Shown: positions 1 to 11,641 of the stretch, piece by piece
How the letters are laid out: the number at the start of each line of letters is the position of its first letter
Numbering within the stretch: the stretch's first letter is position 1
From: Phallusia mammillata
Taxonomy: Eukaryota; Chordata; Ascidiacea; Phlebobranchia; Ascidiidae
Length of the DNA stretch: 64,000 nucleotides
Assembly: GCA_003260075.1 (NCBI GenBank)
Contig: QLIY01000336.1
Location: 84,454 to 148,453, forward strand
Direction of reading: 5' to 3'
Made by a program: the position numbers and the translations under genes
The notes under the pieces: model-generated
Database searches by the model: none
Told to the model about the DNA's origin: nothing
Seen by the model: only the letters and a program-made list of their open reading frames with translations

Positions 1-1948
1 AGTATCTCAACGATAAACTTGGGGCGAAATGCTGGATGAAGCTTGTACAGTTGAGCTGGTCGTGATGTAAAGATTTTTCGAGCTCGGGGGAGCAGGTTAC
101 CACCCGCTAAATGCTTTAAATAGTTTTCTGCTTTGGACTCAAACAAAACCAAAGGTGGAGAAACCACTCCGTCAAAGGACAGGAAATTGGCTTCGTCCAA
201 ACCATCAAAAATAAGCAAAACACATGGATCATCCAATATCACACTAAGAATGTGTTTTGCCTCGTCTGAAGTACATGACCACTCGGGCAACATAGTAGAG
301 ACGAGAAACTGGAGAAAAGTCATCTTAGCGATAAAGTTAAGAAGTCTGACAGGAATGTAAAAAATAAAAGATACACTTCCAAAAAGCTGACGATCTAGTG
401 CTTGTAAGGCCCACTGTTTTGCAGAAGTTGTCTTCCCTATGCCAGCCTGTCCGACAACGGCTATTACGTTTCCATGTTTTTCGACATAATGTTGTTTGGC
501 TCTCGTCTCATTGGTGCCAAACTTTCGATTTGCCTCATGAATTGCTCTACTTCTGGCCGAAGGAAACATTTCTTCCGATGTGATGTCACTATCTGGTCGT
601 TTGTACATTTTGTCAAGATCTTCTCTGCGGTGGTAATGTCCTTGCATTTGGAACTCATCTTCAACCTGTTGTGGCTTGCTTACTTTGGATAGGTGAACAG
701 GTGGAATTGGTTGGGGTAGAAACTCTGCCAAAGTCGATTCTTCATTGGCGTTAGTTCTAACCTTCTCCTTGAGTAACACCTTAAGTTGACTGCCTGTAAG
801 CAAAGCAGACCAATAAATTTACCCCATTGCACGTGGAAAAAAATTAAAACATTCAACAAAATTTAAATCGAATAGGCCTATAGGCCAAATTAAAAAAATT
901 AAATCGAATAGGCCTACACAGTAATTTCGAAAAACAAAATATAACCCAAGCTTTTCAGAATATTTCCAAACTCCAGCAACAACTAGTTACTATACTATTG
1001 ACTCTCATATTCCTATAACCACAAGAAACTTACATTTGTCGTTTGGTGTAGTTTTGACAGATATTGTCGTCTGCGGTAGTGTACTTTGAGAAGTCGTCAC
1101 ATTTTGCTGTGTGCCATGGGTAGTACCGAAGTTCTTTGGCTCAGTATGGACCTGTGTTGGAACATAGGAAGAAGAACTCCTAGAAGCGGGTGGCAATGTT
1201 GTTGCTGCCGCCGACGCTGGTAATTTAGGCGAGGTTTCCTCAAGACACGGAGAGAAAACAACCGATGTCGATGAGCAATGAGGTTGTTCTGGTGTTTGCT
1301 GCACCGTTGTATGTTGCTCAAATGTTATGTATATTGGCGCGTTAAACACTGGCCCAGTTGTATGAACGTTTGTGTCCCCAAATCGTGATTCGCCTTCCTG
1401 AAACATAACATCGAATTTCTTTACTGCCTCCTGGAAACTACAAGCGTATGTTTTCTTACCATGTTATAAATTTCGGCATTTGAAACTGCTGGTCCATCGG
1501 GTAAACCGCTTTGGGTTGCCAAACCACCAATACCACCAGGACTTGTATTGGGCTGGGGAACATACGTCGAACCATGGGATGAACTGGTTGGAGCGACAAC
1601 ATCATGTGTTGAACTAGTTAAAGGGACATCGTCAACCAAGTTATGGGCGGAACTGGCTGGAGGATTATCATCCAGACCATATGCTGTACTGTTCGGATGG
1701 ACATCATCTTCTGCTGGATCACGGGTTAAACTAGCCTGTGGCGCAACATCAAGCTGTTCCTGGGACAAATTGCGTTGATTCCCTTCATCATTTTCCCGTC
1801 GTAGGGTAAAACTGTTAGAAGACAGACCTTCACCCACTCTGGCTGAACTAGAGATGGGTTGAACATCACCATGTTCTGACATTAGGCTAGGGTCAGATGC
1901 AACAGCACCTAGAGCTTCAGTGTCATGTTCACCTTTGCAACCTTCCAT
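1..1948 (-). CDS. NACHT-domain NLR-like receptor, 5' part (runs off left edge)
   Basis: Three exons join in phase: 1948-1460, 1430-1034 and 793 to beyond base 1. An in-frame stop lies three codons upstream of the ATG. The first two exons (about 295 residues) encode a Ser/Thr/Pro-rich, low-complexity region with no recognisable death-fold domain. The third exon encodes a NACHT NTPase core: Walker A VVGQAGIGKTT near residues 405-416, Walker B VLLIFDGLDE near 480-490, then a segment ending in FTSRPAQL that resembles the NACHT sensor region. NACHT proteins are cytosolic nucleotide-binding switches in innate immunity and cell death. The C-terminal sensor, usually leucine-rich repeats, would lie to the left of the window and is not seen. 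The NACHT call is firm. The joined N-terminus is inferred from splice phase; exons 1-2 could belong to another transcript. Confidence 0.8.
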
Positions 1949-2432
1949 GGTAGTCTAAAAAAGAGACCATATTGTATGGTTTTTGTTACAAAATGCATGT
2001 AGCTTTTCTAGCGAACAGGGTCCCAGGAAGTAATCGTTCGAATCACTCTACGTTACGTATTTAAAAGCATACGTAAAATGCTAATTTTCAATTTACACTT
2101 AAAACATGATAAAGTTTTGACTATTACTGCTGCCATCGTCAAGCAGCAATAGCGGTGCAACTAGGCTACAGTTAGACTACAGTTCTACACATGAAAACTC
2201 AATTGTACACCTGTATTGTCACAACCAACAGTGGACAAGGATCGTACAGATATGCATTACCACTTTTTACAACTTTTAAACAACAACAAACTTATGCAAC
2301 AAACAATTTAAAGTACAAATAGCTTGTAATTTTGACCTCATGTATTATAATTTGTATTATATGCTACCGGGAAAATATAACACTAAAATGCTAAATACCT
2401 TTTAACAATCTGACACCTACCCTTTAAACACA

Positions 2433-2597
2433 AGTCTACACTTTAGGAAAGGCAAAATGGGAACTGAAACTGAATTGCTTTGTGACTTCCTGCAGGTTAC
2501 GGGGACATCGGGGGGGGGGGAGTCTAGACTTCAGGAAAGGCAAAATGGTAACTGAAACTGAATTGCTTTGTGACTTCCTGCAGGTTACGGGGACATC
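2433..2597. repeat. Direct duplication around a G11 run
   Basis: The left copy is 2433-2509, the G run 2510-2520 and the right copy 2521-2597. The copies are nearly identical, differing at a few bases such as TCTACACTTTAGG versus TCTAGACTTCAGG. Confidence 0.9.
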
Positions 2598-3416
2598 AGC
2601 TGACGCCAGCAGCCAATAGCAATATTCTTCTGCGCATCGACAATCTCACTGAAGCGTAGGCTATGGGGAAACATCTATTGTTGGCAGTCTATAAATATAC
2701 ACAATTCAAAACGAACGAAATGCATTGTTCGTTTGTTATAAGAGTTAAAAAAACGACACAGTAAAATATGGTCATCATCGGCGATGTTGACAGGCTCGTG
2801 GCGATAAAGGTTTTGTGGTTATAATTTTAAAGCCACCGAAAACAGCGATAATAGGCTATACTGTTTGTCGGTCAAAAACAAAATTAAAAATGTGCAACAT
2901 ATCTGCAAGTAGGCCCAAGCTATATTATATACTCGTTATGACAATCTAAAACACTTCGACCTACAAGCTACAAAAAACTTTAATAATTTGGCGACAACGT
3001 CGTGTGCCCCATACTTCAGTGATAGTTAATATTGTGTTTATTGCACTACTTTGCTACATTGGGATTGGCAAGAATGAGTATCACTGTCAGATGATTTTTG
3101 TTCTGAAATACCGTTTATCGAACGGCGATGTGACGATAGTATTGCCCTCCCCTGTATTTTTTCCTGCGGGCGCCCATGGTTCCGTTGTGTCATTAATATT
3201 AACCCTGCTTAAACAAACACAAACAAACATGGCTTTAAACCCGACTTTTTTTGCCTATACCGGTAGACAACCTAAAAGTCAAAAAAGCACATTGTTAGTT
3301 TAGGCCAGGGGTGCACAACCTTTTCGCTATGACGACCGCAAAGCGTCTGTCTGTTTTTGTTTCAAAATTACTGAATATAACATTTGTTTCGCAGTCGTAA
3401 ACAACTTGCCTTAGTT

Positions 3417-3791
3417 TAGGCCTACCATACGTCCTCTTTTTGGAGGACATGTCCTCCTTTTTAACACAAAACAATTTGTTCTCCGAGGGCAAGAAAAAGT
3501 GCCCAAATGTCCTCCTTTATCAACAATTTCTGATTTACCAAATACATATGTGACAAGTATGCCTTTGAAAACAGCCAGATATATACATCTTCAGCTTATT
3601 TTAATACAGATAGATTTTACATTTTTTGAAAATACAAGCTTATTTTATCTGATAAACGTTAAACTTTATCCAAACTATTCTATAACGTCTAATTTTTTAG
3701 GCTTTTATTTTGGGGCGAGCCTTGAACCATTTTTCATGCTTTTTTATGACAATATGTCCTCCTTTTTGGGGATGGAAATATGGTAGGCCTA
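3417..3791. mobile_element. MITE with 13-bp terminal inverted repeats
   Basis: The left end TAGGCCTACCATA (3417-3429) is the exact reverse complement of the right end TATGGTAGGCCTA (3779-3791). Next to each end lie GTCCTCCTTTTT-type motifs. No coding capacity is seen. It lies inside or next to a hAT-like left terminus at 3306. The superfamily is not assigned. Confidence 0.6.
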
Positions 3792-4269
3792 CCTTAGTTG
3801 GCAAGCACTCCACCGTACACTTGTGCAGTCAGAACAAGGCGTCTGATTTACGCAATGCAAGATTTGCTTGATGGTTTCATTACCTTGGCCTACCGACACA
3901 ATCCCATTCACATAAACACATGATCAATCGTTGGGAAACGAAAATAATTTAAGCCGACACGAGGTTGAGTTTTAATTTTTCTAATGTCTATCAATCATAT
4001 CATATTCTATGTACCCTAAAAAGTAATCAAATGATTGCAACAGTTTTCTTAGTATTTTTCCATGCAACGTTATCCTAAGTTTCAAAAGATTGCAATAATA
4101 GACTTTAACGTCATAACTATAAGAATGTGAAATTGTCGTGTCGGTAAAAGTATTGTTGTTGGTGGCGCTTAGTTGTGATTTGGATAGAGTCCAAGACCTT
4201 GATGTATGGTTTTAGAACCCAAGTATAACTTCTTAAACTTTATGTATACAGTTTTGTACAAATAGAAAG

Positions 4270-7200
4270 ATGGATACTTCAATTCCAGTTCCGGAAATAG
4301 AAGAAGTTAACCCTGCTACTTCAATTCCAGTTCCAGAAATAGAAGAAGCTAAACCTTCTGGTACTTCTGTACCTAACAAAGGTTAGTTTGTTTTCATGTG
4401 AAAACTGTGCTCAATTTGGATTAGAGTTTCACAGTTGCGTATAAGTACGTCTTGTTTCCTTAATTGAGCTACAAATTATTATAAAATACTACTTTTTTAT
4501 CTCAGTTCAATCCATAAAATTTCCTTCTGTACGAGTTCCACCTACAAAGGTCCTAATCTTTCTGTTCGGAGCAAGCCTCATAATAATTGGTTGTGTTTTG
4601 ATTGGAGTAGCCATTGCAAGTGAGTTTATAGGCTGTACATTTTTTTAGAAATAAAAACTTTAGGCATTTAAAAATGTATAGGCTACATTTGAAAGTCGTG
4701 CACGCATTGTTCTTTCGTAATTGCGTAACAATGCACATTTATGTATGATAGGTTGGTGTTTATTTCAGTCCATGTCTAATTTTAGAACGTAGTTGTTTTT
4801 CCATGTTTCGCAAAAAACTATACATTAAAAAGTGCTTTAAAAGTCCAGAGGCTGAGAACATTTTCCGGGGGGGGGGGTGATAGGTTGGTGTTTATTTCAG
4901 TCCATGTCTAATTTTAGAAAGTAGTTGTTTTTCCATGTTTCGCAAAAAAATATACATTAAAAAGTGCTTTAAAAGTCCAGAGGCTGAGAACATTTTCCCT
5001 GACGTTTGGTACATGCCATTTTTTGTTGCACATGTGCACTGCGTTTTGGTATTGTATCAAACCAAATGAAAACAAGTAAGCTGAACACTGTTTCGATCTA
5101 TTAGGTCTCATCAGTGCAGCTGGCGATAGAACAAAGGCCGTATCGGCTAAATATGAACATTTTGGTAAACGTGTGTTTGTTTTAGGCGTTTGTTTTTCAA
5201 AGCACAAACATATAGGTTGCTTTTTTTGTTTCAACATTGTCAATTATATTAAAACAGACCAACCATCACCTGGAGGAGTTTGCAAAAACATCAGCGAATC
5301 AGCTCGAACAGGGGTACCGTTGGAGGTCGCACCTGACCCAGTCGCAGTCAATTTCTGTGGGCGTATGTATATCCTTCAATTTACCACAACGATACATTCT
5401 ATACTGCAGCCAGTGCACACTGTTTCGACCTAAACGGTTTCATCAGTGCAACTGGTTACGAGAGATCATCCGTATTGACTAGTGTAAAGTGCCGTTGAAT
5501 GGCTGAAATAGTCAAAACTGCCGATCTCTCGTCACCAGCTCCACTGACGAGACCTTATATGTCGAGGTTTACGCCAAAAACTAGCTACTTAGCTGGGTAT
5601 TTTAAATGTAAAAACATTAGGGGGGGGGGGCTAGTGTAAAGTGCCGTTGGATCGCTGAAATAGTCAAAACTGCCCATCTCTCGTCACCAGCTCCACTGAC
5701 GAGACCTTATATGTCGAGGTTTGCGCCAAAAACTAGCTACTTAGCTGGGTATTTTAAATGTAAAAACATTACGGACACAGAATGATGAAGTCATTCAAAC
5801 CTAACCCAAACTCTGACCCTGACTCTAACCCTTTCCCAATTGACAAAAAGGAAACATATTTTGTGAAACACTGCCGCCGAAGTCAGGGCAGTCAGCCCAG
5901 TTAGTTTTCCTGTTTTTAAGTATGCACCAGTATTTTATATCAGTATTTGCACCCCGTTACTCGCACGCAAATTCAAATCCATACCATGCAGACAAAACAT
6001 GCTCCGAAAACCTTTTCTAAACTACAAGGGCTTGTCGCAGCAAACGGCACAGACCTCTAATTACCCAAAATTTATTCTCAAGTTCGTCACTGCAAGTTCA
6101 AGGTCGGAAAGTGTTCGAACCAGTGTCCGCTTGGATTTCGCACAGATGATAAAGAATGCCCTGTAGATTGCACATGCAAGGAAACTGGAGCTTTCCAGGG
6201 AGATGTTCAGTTCCAATCCGACGAAGTTGAAACTGTCCTTAAGGTTCGATGATAGTCAGTCGTTTTGGTAATGTTTTGTGTTTTACATATAGTTTAACGC
6301 AGAGTTTACCTATTTTCTCTGTCCATGCTCTAAATAATTACTTAATAAATCCTTCTTGTCCCTCATCTAGTAATATAAAAACGTTATTTAAAAAAAAAAG
6401 AATTTGGCTTCGTTTCCGCTCAAAAAGTCTAAAATTCCCACTACCTATATAAGAGAAAAACGAGATGGGCAAATCACAACAATGGTTGGGAGCTAGTCCT
6501 CCCGAAAAAAAATATCCTAGTCCCGTTTGTATCACACACTTTACTTTGGGAAACACTGGTTTGGGACAAGAAAACGCTTTTCTGGGGGGGGGGGCGGTTG
6601 AGAGCTAGTCCTCCCGAAAAAAAATATCCTAGTCCCGTTTGTATCACGCACTTTACTTTGGGAAACACTGGTTTGGGACAAGAAAACGCTTTTCTGCACT
6701 GTTTCAACCCAATTACAGCCTACAGCACTTCTGCTACTTGTCTTTATATTTATAGATGTTTGATGGAACATCAGACTCCATTGAAGTTCTTGAGACGCTC
6801 GAAGTTCATAAGATTTGGGATCAAAACAAGATTGGAATGAGACACAGAATTCCCATCCGCTTCGCTACAACATTTGGTAAAAAAAACTGTAAACTTTGCA
6901 TGACAAATCCACTAACGCGTTGTTATTTGACAGGCAACGATTCTAAACTACTTGTACGAAGCGCATTGGCAGAGTTTTCACGTGAAACTTGCCTAGACTT
7001 TGTGGATGTTACGTTCGAGGAGCAGCATATTCTCATACAGAACGCATCAAAATGCAGGTCGGTTGATAACTCTCGGGATTCGTATATTTTAAGGCTATCT
7101 TAACATTAGCTTATGTAAAAACGTGTGGTCAGAAAAAACACGTACAAAAGCTACTTCTTTGTGCTCTGGATGCAAAATGACTAAGAACGGGTTATGTCAA

Positions 7201-10200
7201 AATGTTACCGATTCTGACCAATGCAAAAGCTAGTTGTGACAAGAAATTATTAACGGTTGTCTAGTCGTTGCTTAAACGTTGTCCATCGTTATGTTATGTT
7301 CAGCAGATTTGTCAAACGTCGATACCCAGTACCACCGAACACCATATGACGATGCTCGGTTCTTAGTTCGCGACACATTACTGTTTCAAGTTTTCAATTG
7401 AACATAGTAGAAGTAAAGACATCTAGTATATATACTAGTACCCTTTATTACACATAAAATGCCTTGTTATGGGTCGTTATAGGAGATTTTGCAGTATTTC
7501 GTGTCATTTAATCCTCACTTTTTAAAACATGGAACACAAAAATTATTGTTGTCAATCAAACGTTGGTCTTTCGCGGGCCAACAAAAATATTGTGCCTGCA
7601 GTTGGATCACGTTTGCCTAAAGCTAGATGAGAACCACTGCTGTGAAGCGTCTAATCCTAACGTTTGTATTTTAGCGCATCGTTTGGCCGCAACCCAGATA
7701 CAAACGTACTCAACATTAATGAGGAACTTTGCACGGGAGCACCAGCTATCCAACATCTTGTAATGCATGTGTTGGGATTCCACCACGAGCACACCAGACC
7801 AGATCGGGACACTTACATCACCATCCACGAAAACAACATTCAACCAGGTAAGGTTTCACAACGAAATTTACATAATTACCACCGAATAGGCTTGAAAAAA
7901 AGTATATTTTAAATGGTGTTTTTTCACCTGTTGAATAATATCAATTGCAAATTAGTTTGCCAAAGTCTATGTGGCACAAGTCCTGTTAAATACAAAATTC
8001 CTATGGCACATTTACATTTAACATTGCCAAACAGGTACAGGTCCAAGCAGCTATAAAAAGATGATACTAACCGAACGCATTTTTAAAACAAGAAATACCT
8101 ACTTGAAGTTTTGTGCCGCTGACACGTCATATTAAACGTTAAGGCTATTTTGTGGTCAAAAAGCGTTTAAATGTCTACTGGGAAGTGTGACCAAGCAACT
8201 ATGCTTTAATATCCATCGACCGTTTTCTATCATTCTCAGGTTATAAAGGAGCTTTTACCAAACTGAGTCCAGCAGAGGCTTTAGACCTAGAGGTTGAATA
8301 CAACACCAAATCGATCATGCATTTTGCCTTCAACGCCTTTTCAAATAAAGAAGATGTGGCAACAATATCAGGAAAAAACGGCCTCAAAATCAGGGGCGAA
8401 AATCCAGATGATTTCTTTACGGGTTTGCAAGAAACTGACAAAGTTCTTATTAATCGCCGATACCAATGCGAGGGATATGGACGTAAGTTAATGTAATAAG
8501 ATTTGTGTTAAATTATGCGAATTGTTTGGGTTTTAGGATATGGGCCAGACGACACCAAGGGGATCCGTGCTTGGCCTAGAAGCTATATGCTATTTAGCCT
8601 ATACATTATAGAATTTGTTTGGTACTGAGTTTTTAAGTGATCACTAAAATGCTTTGAATGACATATAACCACTATTTGTGCCGTTTCTAACGTTAAGTAG
8701 GTGCCTAAATATTTTTAATTGGCGGTTGACCCCTAAAAAATTTGCAAACAATTAAAAAATCGACGCCTATGGTTGCGAGTAACAAAGTTTCATAATTGGT
8801 TTATGTGGTCCAATTTGCACATCTTTACTCCTCGCTCAGTGAATGTGACATGGTCGCCGTGGGGAGCATGGATGCTGAAAGAAAACAATAAGAAATGCAT
8901 ACGATACCGCAAATGTGTAAACAGCATGGGACGAAACTCTGTTGGATGCCCTGGCGATAGCATGGAATATGATGACACCCACATAAAATGTGCAGATGAC
9001 CCAAGTGGACGTGCCAAAGGTCAGTATAACTATGACCAGTGAAGAGAGTAATTTTCTTTCAAAAAACATTACTGGGACAAAATATTGTATAGAACGTACT
9101 TGAATAAGAAGATGCAGGGATTTTATGTATAGATTTGTGATATATCCGGTAAGGCTACTTGTTATCGCCTTACAACTCTTGTGGAACTTCGTTTTGGAAA
9201 AAAGGTTACTTTCACCACGGACTTATATAACACCACTTCACTGTAATTTAATAACTGCACTTGCATACAGTAGCTGTCAGGAATCTCAGGATGACCGTTT
9301 ATAGAATTGGAGTATAATTGATAATTGATCGTACATACAAAGCGCGTCTTCGACTAATGTTATTTTGCCTTAAATAATTTAAGCAACATTAACATCAAAA
9401 TTATTTTTAGCCTAAAAATACCCGGCGACACCACATGATAATAGATTTTACAAACTCCGTGTTAAGCTGGATGACACTTGTAGATTTTTGTTGTTGTCCT
9501 TAACTAAAGTTCCAATAAAACACCATCCTCTTGGTAAAACTCTTGGTAAATAATACTTAGCCATGCTATTTTTGCATCAGATCCTGCAACCAACTTTTAC
9601 ATTGATAAACAGATATTGCTCATCCAGCAGTTTTATTATAAACAACCAACGTCGAAATGACCTTCCACCCATCATAAAAAAATGTTTCTACATTATATAT
9701 CAGGCAGCAACAGCTTGCTTATTTTTGCCTAAAATCCCTAAAACAATTATTTACATAAGATGTTGAAAACGAACTGTTAGGGCTGGACCAAACTAGCAGA
9801 ATTTCGTGCTCAATGCTCAACATTGATCGTTGATTTCACAGTTTCGGGTCGAAGCACGGGAATGTTTGGAGACACCAAGTACCCTAGCAACTGGTTGTGT
9901 ATGAACGGAGAAATCTTAAGTGGAAAATTCAACGGCGATCGAAGAGATGACATCATATGCGTTTACCCGGACGGTTGGATGTAAGTGCCAATTGAGATTA
10001 TACCGTACATACGAACTCGGTGTCTCAAAGTGGGCAGACGTTAACCAAATTTACGAGAAATTTGCCAGCAGGAACCGGCAAAACAAATTGCTAGAGGGTG
10101 CAAATTTTGAAACATACTTATCGACAGGCATAAATTATGTACTATACAATTGAAACCTGAAACACTACAGTACGATGTAAAAAAATCCCGGGGCCCAGCG

Positions 10201-11302
10201 TCCATCACGTTTTTTATGTGTAAGCGTAATAAGCTAGCTACTGTTGTATTTGAAAGGTATTGCCCGCTGTTATACAGTACATAGCCTTATTTCAGTGTCC
10301 CCTGTGGCAAATTAATTGCTCCCGAGATTACCAAAAATAGCCAGCATACACAATTTATTCAAAAAGTAGCATGTTTAAGCTGATGTGCCCCTTGTGCCTG
10401 GTGTTTGTTTGCAAGACGAATAAAATATGTCCCATTTAAGCGATTACTATTGAAAACATTGTAAAGTTCACACTTTTTGTGACAACACTGATTGATGAGT
10501 TGAATATGAATTTTAGTATAAAGGCCAAACATGTGACACACACGCCGTAAGACCTGTTTCACGTTTTACCAGACGGCTGTACCTTGCTTCCTACGACGGC
10601 AACTTTAAACGATTGGATTGGGAAGGTCAAACCCAGTTTTGTGTTTTGGTCAACTCACCAGGTCAAAGGTTGGTTGGTGATGTAAATGGGGACGGATACG
10701 ACGATCTTATATGCCGTAAAAAAGATGGGTAAGTACGCTATTTTTAATATATGTCACATAGTCAAACAGCAACCACACAAAATTGCAGTTTAATGCAAGG
10801 GTAGCGTTTTTACAGACCTGAACAATGAGGCTGAAATTTAGCCCTTTACGTTGACTTGCCAGTTATATGTAAGTCAAAAAACCTGCACAAACAGTAGAAA
10901 AAACAGCAACAGCCATATTTTGAACCGAGGTTGTGTACAGCCAACATCACATGAAATGAAACGAGTACAGTTTCTTCTTGTTTAACGAAACCGTAATTTG
11001 TAGCCGCAGCGGCACTTATGGAACAGTAACAACCTGTACAAAAACAAGCACAAAACGACGCAAACTAACACACAAAGCAAATGTGTCATCAAAACGTCCA
11101 TTGCAGGACTGTAGAAGTCACCCTGCTGATTGATGGTCGCTTTCCAAACCAGCTGGAGTGGAGTGGTAAAATCCCCACGTGCGTCAACCACGACGTTGCA
11201 ACCATCGCAGATATGAATGGCGACGGCAAAGCCGATTTTATATGTGGTGACGCCGATAAAGTTCGGTTTAGGGAGGTATACATGAACGTATATCAGCTGT
11301 AA
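4270..11302 (+). CDS. Type II membrane astacin-like pseudoprotease with TSP1 and FG-GAP/VCBS-like repeats
   Basis: Twelve exons join in phase: 4270-4381, 4506-4619, 5258-5362, 6083-6243, 6756-6876, 6934-7057, 7675-7847, 8240-8482, 8840-9019, 9842-9980, 10573-10728 and 11107-11302, giving 607 aa. In order: a 52-residue cytosolic N-terminus with a tandem TSIPVPEIEE repeat; a membrane segment (about 53-75); a Cys-rich module (82-135); an astacin-like domain (about 190-380); a thrombospondin type 1 repeat starting WSPWGAW (389); and three FG-GAP/VCBS-like units with NGDG(Y/K)xD loops. Astacins use HExxHxxGFxHE and SxMHY. Here the sequence is HLVMHVLGFHHE (273-284) and SIMHF (328-332). The three zinc histidines and the Met-turn remain, but the catalytic Glu is Leu and the Tyr is Phe. 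A zinc-binding, non-proteolytic surface or adhesive role is inferred. The gene converges with HSF, 340 bp away. Confidence 0.85.
4746..4998. repeat. Direct duplication around a G11 run in an intron
   Basis: The left copy is 4746-4866 (121 bp), the G run 4867-4877 and the right copy 4878-4998 (121 bp). Differences are single bases, for example GAACGTAG versus GAAAGTAG. Confidence 0.9.
5085..5575. repeat. Dispersed inverted-repeat family in an intron
   Basis: Related motifs (TCATCAGTGCARCTGG preceded by CTGTTTCGA) occur on the + strand near 5088-5125 and 5428-5465, and in inverted form near 5525-5570 and 5677-5722. The arrangement suggests a fold-back MITE family. The segment at 5105-5164 has exon-like splice borders but belongs to this family, so it was not taken as an exon. 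Confidence 0.45.
5479..5771. repeat. Direct duplication around a G11 run in an intron
   Basis: The left copy is 5479-5619 (141 bp), the G run 5620-5630 and the right copy 5631-5771 (141 bp). Four to five substitutions separate the copies, about 3%. Confidence 0.9.
6484..6695. repeat. Direct duplication around a G11 run in an intron
   Basis: The left copy is 6484-6583, the G run 6584-6594 and the right copy about 6596-6695. They differ at a few bases, such as TTGGGAGC versus TTGAGAGC. Confidence 0.9.
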
Positions 11303-11641
11303 TTATTCTCCTTGGGTTTGTTGCACGTTTATTTTGATTTTGGTCTATATTTCTGTTACTTGAAAATACATAAGTTAGTTCACTTCGTGTTTAGGACGGT
11401 GAAATCTGTACATTAGGTCAAACACGCTTGCCAATCGACTAACATATAAAATTACTTTTGCACACAATTACTGTGACCATCGCGGCACAAGGAAATGTAA
11501 CAACATCAGTGTAAAAGATAAATTGTGCACTTAAAATGAAACAAACTCAAATTGGTGCAGAAACTTGCTGAACACATCCAAAAAAACAAGTCTGTTTTTA
11601 AGTCTACAAGTCTGTTTAAACAAGTCGCATACTCGCTCTCT

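Larger units (their letters stand above)
1949..4269. other. Intergenic stretch with repeats
   Basis: No convincing coding exon is seen. The stretch holds one duplicated segment around a G run (2433-2597), a TIR element (3417-3791) and a hAT-like left terminus starting CAGGGGTGCACAACC at 3306 with no matching right end found. Confidence 0.6.

Noticed and set aside
3004..3303. 99-codon open frame with a hydrophobic start
   Set aside because: No splice partners, no recognisable domain, and it overlaps repeat-derived sequence; probably chance.
5105..5164. Exon-like 60-bp segment with good splice borders in the astacin-like gene
   Set aside because: It belongs to a local repeat family (second copy near 5440, inverted copies near 5540 and 5700), and the flanking exons join in phase without it.
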